Shown here: in pieces, positions 5,715 to 11,122 of the stretch
How positions within the stretch are numbered: the first letter of the stretch is position 1
Layout of the letters: each line of letters starts with the position of its first letter
Assembly: GCA_031275395.1 (NCBI GenBank)
Contig: JAISOU010000026.1
Span: 1-11,122, forward strand
DNA: 11,122 nucleotides
Reading direction: 5' to 3'
DNA from: Helicobacteraceae bacterium
GTDB lineage: Bacteria > Campylobacterota > Campylobacteria > Campylobacterales > SZUA-545
Notes under the pieces: model-generated
The model's input: only the letters and a program-made list of their open reading frames with translations
Database searches by the model: none
Told to the model about the DNA's origin: nothing
Program-made: the position numbers and the translations under genes

Positions 5715-6911
5715 ATCTAGGGCTAAAACGGCGATCGCTCCCTGTTTGTCTTCGCGGTTTTTAACGCTTAAATCCGCTCCGAGCGCGGTCGCCGCGTTTT
5801 TGGCTAGATAAAGCCCAAGCCCAGTTCCTTTTTGCTTGCCTTTGCCCGCAAACGGCGCGAAAAGATCAAAGCCTTCCATAATGCCGCTTCCTTCGTCGAT
5901 CGTTTCGACGATCAGTTTTTTGTTTTCTAAACGGCTTTGAAAGGCGATCTTTTTGCCTTCGGGCGTGAATTTCAGCGCGTTGCCAAAAAGATTTTGCAAG
6001 ATATGGCTGATCAGCGTCGGGCGCGTTTGGATCGTCAGTTTTTTTGGCGCGATATTAACGACAAGCTCGCGTCCGCGCTCTTTGGCGAGCAGGGCGAAAT
6101 CGTTTGCCTTGTCGCGCAGAAACTTGACGACGTCGATCGTTTCAAGCGGATCAAACTGCGCGTATTCGGCGCGACCGATATAAAGCACGCTTTCGGTCAT
6201 CTTGTTCATCTCGTCGATCACGCGGTTGGTTTCGCGCAAGGTTTCTTGATACTTTTCGGCGTTTCGCTCTTTAAGAAGCGTAACGTCGTTTTTGGCGCGG
6301 ATCACGGCTAACGGCGTTTTTAGCTCGTGCGCTATGCCCACAAACAGTTCGCGCTGATAGGCGATATGCCCTTCGATCCGCGCCAAAAGGCGGTTAAGCG
6401 CCTTTGTGAGCGGCTTTAGCTCGACGGGAACAAGACGGTTTTCGGCGATCGGCGTTACGGAGCGTTCGTTCATTTTCGCAAGCTCTTCGGTCAAAGCGCG
6501 AATCGGGTGCGCTAAAAAGAAGGAGTAAAGCCCCGCGATAATAGGGATTAAAACGAGCGAGATCATATTCGCCGCAAAGACGACGTTTTGTATCTCGTCG
6601 AAGGTTTCCGCTTGGCTGGTGATGTCGCGTTCTAGCTCGATCTCGCTTGCGCCGATCGACGCCTCTAGTCGGTAGAAAAAACGCCCGTTTTCCTCGCGCT
6701 GGCTGAAGCGAAGATCCGCGTCGATACGAGCGCCGCCGTTTTCGGTTGCGGCGATTTTATCCGCCTCGTCGATCATAGCGCGTTCAATTTCGCCGTAGAT
6801 ACCGCGTTCGATCATCGAATAGACGAGATACGAAAAGCCAAAAACCAGCCCCGCGAAGATCGGCAGTAGCTTAAAGGCGAATTCGCTTCTTAGGCTTTTT
6901 TGGGGTAACAA
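5694..6911 (-). CDS. Sensor histidine kinase, partner of the HsrA/CosR-like regulator
   Basis: A 405-residue inner-membrane histidine kinase of the OmpR-linked type. TM1 is about residues 15-34, a periplasmic sensor of about 75 residues follows, and TM2 is about 110-133. A HAMP-like linker leads to the H-box FVGIAHELKTPLAVI with phosphorylated His195. The ATPase domain shows an N-box (HILQNLFGNALKF), G1 (DEGSG) and G2 (GTGLGLYLAKN). The frame begins with TTG at 6911 and overlaps the regulator's 3' end by 22 bases; there is no ATG nearby, so a TTG start with coupled translation is likely. The 3' end meets the Mu-like island, and the last codons (Cys-Glu-Asn-stop) may have been supplied by the insertion. 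All catalytic motifs are intact. The signal sensed is unknown. Confidence 0.88.
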   Translation of the reverse strand: MLPQKSLRSEFAFKLLPIFAGLVFGFSYLVYSMIERGIYGEIERAMIDEADKIAATENGGARIDADLRFSQREENGRFFYRLEASIGASEIELERDITSQAETFDEIQNVVFAANMISLVLIPIIAGLYSFFLAHPIRALTEELAKMNERSVTPIAENRLVPVELKPLTKALNRLLARIEGHIAYQRELFVGIAHELKTPLAVIRAKNDVTLLKERNAEKYQETLRETNRVIDEMNKMTESVLYIGRAEYAQFDPLETIDVVKFLRDKANDFALLAKERGRELVVNIAPKKLTIQTRPTLISHILQNLFGNALKFTPEGKKIAFQSRLENKKLIVETIDEGSGIMEGFDLFAPFAGKGKQKGTGLGLYLAKNAATALGADLSVKNREDKQGAIAVLALDLTPCEN

Positions 6912-7561
6912 AATCGGTATCCGCGCCTTCTAACCGTTTCGATCGTATCGACTTTAAGCGGCTTGTCGATCTTTTGGCGAATCTGGTTGATCGCCACTTC
7001 GATCACGTTTGGCGTTACTAGCTCCGGCTCTTCCCATATCGCGTCTAAAAGTTGCTCTTTGCTGACGATCATATCGCGGTGGCGGGCAAGATGGGCTAAG
7101 ACCTCGAAAGGTTTGCCTTTGAGATCCATATCTTTGCCCCTAAAAGTAACCAGCTCTTCGTCGGGGTCGATAAGCATATCGCCAATCTCGATCTGATTTG
7201 TGTTGCCAAATCTAAGCCGCGCCTCGATTCTGGCTACCAGCACGTCAAACTCAAAGGGTTTGCAGATATAGTCGTCCGCGCCTCTTCTTAAAGCCTCGAT
7301 CGCGCTTTCGCGGTCGTCTCTGGCACTGATAACCATACACGCGGCGCGCTGGCTTTTGCGCTTGACTTCGGGGATCACCTCTAGCCCGTCGCCGTCGGGC
7401 AACATCCAATCGGTAAGCACCAGATCGTAGTTGCGAATACCGACGTAGTAGAGAGCGTCTTTAAGGCTTTCGGCTTCGTCGGTTTGAAAGCCAAGCTCGC
7501 GCAAGCCTTCCGAAAGCGTTTTATTGAGAGTACTTTCGTCTTCCACAATCAGTATTCGCAT
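6890..7561 (-). CDS. OmpR-family response regulator, HsrA/CosR-like
   Basis: A 223-residue regulator: receiver domain (1-118) and winged-helix DNA-binding domain (about 125-223). The receiver has the acidic pair Glu7/Asp8, phosphoacceptor Asp51 in LTDWMLPDGDG, Ser79 and Lys101. The output domain reads GKPFEVLAHLARHRDMIVSK, then EQLLDAIWEEPELVTPNVIE, then VRRRGYRFCYPKK, nearly the same as I recall for HP1043 (HsrA) of H. pylori and Cj0355c (CosR) of C. jejuni. Those are essential orphan regulators with degenerate phosphorylation sites; this one looks phosphorylatable and has its own kinase next door. The start at 7561 (MRILIVEDES) has AAGGG five bases upstream; an upstream ATG at 7666 would add an unlikely tail overlapping folB. 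Roles in redox or growth control are known for the relatives, not shown here. Confidence 0.9.
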   Translation of the reverse strand: MRILIVEDESTLNKTLSEGLRELGFQTDEAESLKDALYYVGIRNYDLVLTDWMLPDGDGLEVIPEVKRKSQRAACMVISARDDRESAIEALRRGADDYICKPFEFDVLVARIEARLRFGNTNQIEIGDMLIDPDEELVTFRGKDMDLKGKPFEVLAHLARHRDMIVSKEQLLDAIWEEPELVTPNVIEVAINQIRQKIDKPLKVDTIETVRRRGYRFCYPKKA

Positions 7562-7592
7562 TTTTACCCTTTTCTTAAAAAAATCTAAAGAA

Positions 7593-7934
7593 TTATAGCC
7601 GATCGCGTCCTGAATAATCGCCAAAAACTTTAGCGCGAAAACTTGGCGAAATATCCGGTTTTTCAATGCAAAGGCGCAACTTTTGAATCGACGGATTTAA
7701 CCGCAAAATCTCGGGCGCGATCGCCTCGATCGCCTCTTCGAGCAGTCCAAAACGCCCGCTTACGAGTCTTGAGGCGATCAGATCGGCTACAAGCGCGTAA
7801 TCGACAAACTCCGCGCTATTTTTATAGTCGTAGTCGATCGCGGCGGAGGCGACCAAACGCTGCGGTTTTTCGCGCTCGTTTGGCAAAATCCCGATTATCG
7901 CGTCGATCGTCAGGTTTTCGATCAGGATCGTCAT
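7593..7934 (-). CDS. folB: Dihydroneopterin aldolase
   Basis: FolB (EC 4.1.2.25) cleaves 7,8-dihydroneopterin to 6-hydroxymethyl-7,8-dihydropterin and glycolaldehyde in folate synthesis. The 113 residues match the family. Visible signatures are IENLTIDAIIGILPNEREKP at the N-terminus, VDYALVADLI, FGLLEEAIEAIAPEIL with the active-site Glu region, and LRLCIEKPDI carrying the catalytic Lys. Its ATG overlaps the plsY stop by four bases (ATGA), so the two are translationally coupled. A 31-base gap with a good ribosome-binding site separates it from the response regulator. plsY-folB adjacency is also found in H. pylori. Confidence 0.88.
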   Translation of the reverse strand: MTILIENLTIDAIIGILPNEREKPQRLVASAAIDYDYKNSAEFVDYALVADLIASRLVSGRFGLLEEAIEAIAPEILRLNPSIQKLRLCIEKPDISPSFRAKVFGDYSGRDRL

Positions 7935-8557
7935 ACCACTCGCGCTTCCTCTCGTTTGAAAAGCCGCAATATATTGGGGATATGCTTGTAAAAAATAATA
8001 AATCCGCAGATTACGATCGGCGCGTGCGTGCCGATTACGGGAAGTTCGGGGTGAATAACGAAGCTCAAAGCGACCGCCGTCATCATACCCGCAAGCGAAG
8101 CGATAGAGGAGATTTTAAGCGTTTTTCCAACGGCATACCACGCGACCAAGCCCAAAGCCGCCTCGATTGGCAGTAAAACCGCCACTACGCCAACGCCCGT
8201 AGCCACGCCCTTTCCGCCCTCGAAAAGCAGATACGGGCTAAAGCAATGCCCGATCACGGCAAGAACCGCGATCGTCCATAGCGTATATTCGTCTAGCCCC
8301 GCGATCATAGCGGCGATCATCACGACGGGGCCTTTGAGCGCGTCGCAAACAAACGTAGCGATCGCGAGTTTTTTCGCCAAAGCGGGATCGCGCTCTTTAA
8401 CGACGCGCAAAACGTTTGTCGCGCCTATGCTGCCGCTGCCGCTTTCGCGGATATTAACCTTGCCGAACAGCTTGGCTAACGCGACGCCGAAAGGAATCGC
8501 GCCGATCAGATAGCCCGCAAGGTAAAACTGAATGTTGATGTTAAATAGAAAATCCAT
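7931..8557 (-). CDS. plsY: Acyl-phosphate:glycerol-3-phosphate acyltransferase
   Basis: PlsY transfers an acyl group from acyl phosphate (made by PlsX) to glycerol-3-phosphate, the first committed step of phospholipid synthesis at the inner membrane. The 208 residues form about five to six membrane segments. Motif 1, RESGSGSIGATNVLR, is at 37-51 (with Ser where many homologues have Asn), the second motif has DALKGP, and motif 3, HCFSPYLLFEGGKGVATG, is at about 106-123; HIPNI lies near the end. The ATG at 8557 has CGGAG seven bases upstream; a longer frame from 8590 would reach into the promoter region. It is the first gene of the minus-strand operon plsY-folB-regulator-kinase and is divergent from nadA. 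Confidence 0.92.
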   Translation of the reverse strand: MDFLFNINIQFYLAGYLIGAIPFGVALAKLFGKVNIRESGSGSIGATNVLRVVKERDPALAKKLAIATFVCDALKGPVVMIAAMIAGLDEYTLWTIAVLAVIGHCFSPYLLFEGGKGVATGVGVVAVLLPIEAALGLVAWYAVGKTLKISSIASLAGMMTAVALSFVIHPELPVIGTHAPIVICGFIIFYKHIPNILRLFKREEARVV

Positions 8558-8574
8558 AGACGCTCCGATTTGGT

Positions 8575-8584
8575 AGGTTATAAT
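8575..8584. promoter_or_regulatory. Overlapping divergent -10 boxes for nadA and plsY
   Basis: TATAAT at 8579-8584 reads as the plus-strand -10 box of nadA, about 35 bases before its start. On the minus strand the same A/T block gives TATAAC, a possible plsY -10. The 62-base intergenic space leaves room for one shared promoter region, so the two directions may compete. Confidence 0.5.
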
Positions 8585-8619
8585 CATCATAACAAAGCAA
8601 AGCTAAAGGTTATTTTACG

Positions 8620-9603
8620 TTGGAAATAAAAGAGAGTATAGCGCGATTAAAAAGCCGCCATAACGTTACGATCGCGGCGCATTACTACCAGCGCGACGAG
8701 GTTATAGCCGTAGCGGACGTGATCGGCGATAGTTTGGATCTAGCGAAAAAATGCGCGGGCGATCCAAATCCAAATCTTGTCTTTTGCGGCGTGGGATTTA
8801 TGGCGCAGAGCGTCAAAACCTTAGCGCCGAACAAGCGCGTTTTAATGCCGCGAATCGCCTGTTGCTCGATGGCGCGTATGATCGACGGCGTAAGTTACGA
8901 TCGCTGTATCGCGCTGATGGAACGCGCTGGTATCGAGCGTCAAAACGTTATGCCGATCGTCTATATCAACTCGCAAGCCGAGATCAAAGCGCGGGTCGCC
9001 AAAATGGGCGGAATGGTATGCACGAGCGCAAACGCGGAGGCGATTATCCGCGCCGCGCTGAAAAACGGCAAAAAGATATTTTTTCTGCCCGATCGTTGCC
9101 TTGGGCTAAATCTCGCCAAACGAATCGGGATTAGCGCGGCTACGCTAGGGCGCGACGAGGATTTTGCTAGTAAAGAGATGATCGCCTTCGACGGATTCTG
9201 TTCGGTGCATCAGATTTTTACGACCGACGATATCGATTTTTACCGCGCGAAATATCCCGATATTATCATTGCCGTTCATCCCGAATGCGATCCGTCGGTC
9301 GTCGATTGCGCCGATTTTGTCGGATCGACGAGCCAAATTATCAAGCGGGTAAAAGAGCTTCCGATCGAAACGCCGATCGCCGTCGGCACGGAGTTTAATC
9401 TGGTTAATCGCCTGCGCGAAAAAAATACCTTTGTTTTGTCGAGGCAAAAGCCCGAATGTCCGTCGATGAACGAAACGACGTTGCGCGACGTTTTGGGCGT
9501 TTTGCAAAGTATCGAAAACGAAACTTTTATCAACGAAATTACGATTGACGAAGAGGAGCGCGAATGGGCAAAAATCGCGCTCGATCGAATGTTAGCGATT
9601 TAA
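8620..9603 (+). CDS. nadA: Quinolinate synthase A
   Basis: NadA (EC 2.5.1.72) condenses iminoaspartate with dihydroxyacetone phosphate to quinolinate, the pyridine ring of NAD, using an oxygen-sensitive [4Fe-4S] cluster. The 327 residues fit the shorter NadA form. Substrate motifs are HYYQRDEVI (21-29), DVIGDSLDLAKK (33-44) and NSQAEIKA; the three cluster cysteines are Cys82 (CCSMARM), Cys194 (FCSVHQIF) and Cys280 (PECPSMNETT). HPEC and GTEFNLVNRL are also conserved. The start is TTG at 8620 with AAAGG about ten bases upstream; no in-frame ATG is better placed. nadB and nadC, often near nadA, are not in the window. Its 3' end overlaps the next gene. Confidence 0.93.
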   Translation: MEIKESIARLKSRHNVTIAAHYYQRDEVIAVADVIGDSLDLAKKCAGDPNPNLVFCGVGFMAQSVKTLAPNKRVLMPRIACCSMARMIDGVSYDRCIALMERAGIERQNVMPIVYINSQAEIKARVAKMGGMVCTSANAEAIIRAALKNGKKIFFLPDRCLGLNLAKRIGISAATLGRDEDFASKEMIAFDGFCSVHQIFTTDDIDFYRAKYPDIIIAVHPECDPSVVDCADFVGSTSQIIKRVKELPIETPIAVGTEFNLVNRLREKNTFVLSRQKPECPSMNETTLRDVLGVLQSIENETFINEITIDEEEREWAKIALDRMLAI

Positions 9604-10784
9604 TGAGGGATAAAGTTTCGTCGTGGCTCGCGGTGGCGAGCCTAGCGTTTTCCGCGTTTGTGTTTAATACGACCGAAATGGCGCCCGTCGGGCTTTTGAC
9701 GGCGATCGGCAATAGCTTTGATATGAGCGCCGCGAGTACGGGCTATATCGTTACGATCTACGCTTGGACGGTGGCGGTTTTATCGTTGCCGCTTACCGTT
9801 TGGACGGCGAAGCTCGATCGCAAAAAACTTTTAATCGCGCTTTTTTGCGTCTTTATCGTTTCGCATTTGATTATCGGCGCGGCGCAGAGCTTTTGGGTTT
9901 TGGCGATCGGGCGGATTGGCGTCGCTTGCGCCCACGCGATTTTTTGGTCTATCGCCGCGCCGCTCGCCGTGCGCGTTGCTCCCGAAGGTAGCAAAAGCAA
10001 AGCGCTCGGCGCGTTGGTTACGGGTAGTTCGCTCGCTATGGTTATGGGGGTTCCGCTAGGAACGCTGATCGGAAAGGCTTTTGGCTGGCGCGTTACGTTT
10101 TTTCTGATAGCCTTTGGCGCGGCGCTGGCGCTTCTCGCGCTGATTAAAGCGTTGCCGAATACGCCTAGCAAAAACGCGGGCAATTTTAAGAGTTTGCCTT
10201 TTCTTCTGACCCGATCGAGCGTCGTTTGGATCTACGTTTTAACCGCCGTTATCATCACGGGCGATTTCTCCGCTTATACATATTTTAGCGCGTTTTTTGA
10301 GAGCAAAAACTACGAGTCGTCCGATATAGTTTGGCTACTTTTTGCTATGGGCGGCGCGGGGTTTATAGGCGCGTTTTTTTTCGGATTATGGGGCGATCGC
10401 TTCGCCAACGCGATCTTGATCGTTCCGCTCGGCTTGACAAGCGTCGCTTTGGCGCTTTTAGAACCGAGCGCGTCTAATTTTTACGCGGCGTTTATTTTAT
10501 GCCTCGCGTGGGGAACGTTGTGCGTTATGGTCTTTATGAGTATGCAATCGCGTTTGCTCTCAGCGGCAAAAGACGCGACGGACGTGGCAAACTCGATTTA
10601 TTCGGGCATTTTTAACGTTGGAATTGGCGGCGGCGCTTTTGTAGGCTCAATCGTGCTGCGATACGCGGGCATAGATCATATCGGCTATGTAAGCTCCGCG
10701 ATCTTCGCCTTTGGCTTCGCGCTCTGCGCTATCTATCTAACCCATTCGCGCCGCAAACGACGTATAGCCGATCGCGCAATGTAA
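9564..10784 (+). CDS. sotB: SotB-like sugar efflux transporter (MFS)
   Basis: A 406-residue, 12-helix major facilitator protein. It follows E. coli SotB (YdeA, arabinose/IPTG proton-linked exporter) closely: AFVFNTTEMAPVGLLTAIG, TIYAWTVAVLSLPL, RIGVACAHAIFWSIAAPLAV, GVPLGTLIGKAFGWRVTFF and DATDVANSIYSGIFNVGIG are all recognisable. The end is positively charged (SRRKRRIADRAM), as expected for a cytoplasmic tail. AGAGGAG lies 6-7 bases before ATG 9564, inside nadA, so the 40-base overlap with nadA looks real. A second ATG at 9603 (TAATG with the nadA stop) would give 393 residues but has no good ribosome-binding site. Co-transcription with nadA is likely. The natural substrate is unknown; sugar or drug export is inferred from the family. 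Confidence 0.88.
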   Translation: MGKNRARSNVSDLMRDKVSSWLAVASLAFSAFVFNTTEMAPVGLLTAIGNSFDMSAASTGYIVTIYAWTVAVLSLPLTVWTAKLDRKKLLIALFCVFIVSHLIIGAAQSFWVLAIGRIGVACAHAIFWSIAAPLAVRVAPEGSKSKALGALVTGSSLAMVMGVPLGTLIGKAFGWRVTFFLIAFGAALALLALIKALPNTPSKNAGNFKSLPFLLTRSSVVWIYVLTAVIITGDFSAYTYFSAFFESKNYESSDIVWLLFAMGGAGFIGAFFFGLWGDRFANAILIVPLGLTSVALALLEPSASNFYAAFILCLAWGTLCVMVFMSMQSRLLSAAKDATDVANSIYSGIFNVGIGGGAFVGSIVLRYAGIDHIGYVSSAIFAFGFALCAIYLTHSRRKRRIADRAM

Positions 10785-10841
10785 TTCGCCATTCTTAGCG
10801 TATCTTTCGCCGCCTCCCAGAAACGACCTTTTTAGCGCGCC

Positions 10842-10905
10842 CTTTTCTCGTCATTATCAAGAAGGCGTGGGAACGACGGGAGAGAAGCCCGATTTTATTG
10901 ATTTT
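10842..10905 (+). terminator. Possible terminator after the transporter gene
   Basis: CTTTTCTCGTC (10842-10852) pairs with GAC at 10875-10877 and the following purine run to 10887, leaving a two-base bulge and one G-T pair. The T-rich GATTTTATTGATTTTT follows. The loop is long (22 bases), so efficiency is doubtful. The loop and arms (GTCATTATCAAGAAGGCG) also resemble the small hairpin repeat at 1711-1736. Confidence 0.35.
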
Positions 10906-10924
10906 TGCGGCGTTTGGCAAGGAT

Positions 10925-10954
10925 TTGTTGGGATTGGTTAAAGATTGATATAAT
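10925..10954 (+). promoter_or_regulatory. Promoter of the TPR gene
   Basis: The extended -10 box TGATATAAT (10946-10954) has a -35-like TTGTTG at 10925-10930 with an 18-base spacer. The 42-base gap from the -10 box to the start leaves room for a leader with AAGGAG. The box is identical to that of aroQ. Confidence 0.6.
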
Positions 10955-10996
10955 CCGCATTTAGCCTGAACTTGAAATTAGACAAGGAGCTAGGTT

Positions 10997-11122
10997 ATGC
11001 CAAACTATAATCAGCCAAATGTAAGCGAAATATTAGATCGCGCAAAGGCGGCATTGGGTAATGAAAACTATCAAGAAGCCATAAGGCTATACGGTGAAGC
11101 GCTTAAACTCGATCCAAACGAT
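10997..11122 (+). CDS. TPR-repeat protein, N-terminal part (runs off the right edge)
   Basis: From ATG 10997 the frame is open to the window edge, 42 codons. After a short polar start (MPNYNQPNVSEILDRAKAAL) comes a classic tetratricopeptide unit, GNENYQEAIRLYGEALKLDP followed by ND, with the expected pattern of small and large residues and the closing Asp-Pro. AAGGAG is about ten bases upstream and a good promoter precedes it. No signal peptide is seen, so it is probably cytoplasmic. TPR proteins are protein-binding scaffolds; the specific role cannot be told from one repeat. Confidence 0.75.
   Translation, partial: MPNYNQPNVSEILDRAKAALGNENYQEAIRLYGEALKLDPND

Noticed and set aside
7643-8176. 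A 177-codon plus-strand frame
   Set aside because: It lies opposite folB and plsY, has no family signature, and its Arg/Ser-rich make-up is typical of an antisense shadow.
1-11122. tRNA, rRNA or CRISPR arrays
   Set aside because: No cloverleaf with conserved T-loop, no rRNA core sequence and no regularly spaced repeats were seen on either strand.

Overview
The window looks like a chromosomal segment of a Campylobacterota (Epsilonproteobacteria) bacterium of roughly 48% GC. The main support is the response regulator at 6890-7561. Its C-terminal half reads like the HsrA/CosR (HP1043, Cj0355c) family of Helicobacter and Campylobacter. The plsY-folB pairing and the TTG starts also fit. Species cannot be told from the window.

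Layout: (1) 1-431 is the 5' part of an unrecognised minus-strand gene that runs off the left edge. Its codon use is unlike its neighbours. (2) 432-714 is non-coding with two strong inverted repeats and the aroQ promoter. (3) 715-1185 is aroQ (type II 3-dehydroquinate dehydratase). (4) 1269-1558 is a small secreted-protein gene on the minus strand, broken by a frameshift. (5) About 1559-1924 is non-coding and rich in palindromes. (6) 1925-5714 is a Mu-like transposition island, all on the plus strand: a MuA-type DDE transposase, an orphan second copy of the transposase tail in another frame, a terminator, a MuB-type AAA+ ATPase, a small HTH-like protein, a Gam-family DNA-end-binding protein and a 70-residue unknown. 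No repressor, lysis, head or tail genes follow. (7) 5694-8557 on the minus strand is a probable operon plsY-folB-response regulator-histidine kinase, transcribed towards the island. (8) 8620-10784 on the plus strand is nadA followed by a sotB-like sugar-efflux MFS transporter. (9) 10997 to the right edge starts a TPR protein.

Host genes cover shikimate, folate, phospholipid and NAD synthesis, plus one two-component system and one exporter. The island is foreign by content and by composition. The palindrome CGATCG, counted by eye, occurs 28 times in 5715-10784 (about 5.1 kb) but only 4 times in 1925-5714 (about 3.8 kb), and not at all in the first 700 bases.

The most interesting items are the capsid-less Mu-type A-B-Gam unit, the duplicated transposase tail reachable only by a frame change, the HsrA/CosR-like regulator that keeps its phosphoacceptor Asp and has a kinase partner, and the CGATCG enrichment.
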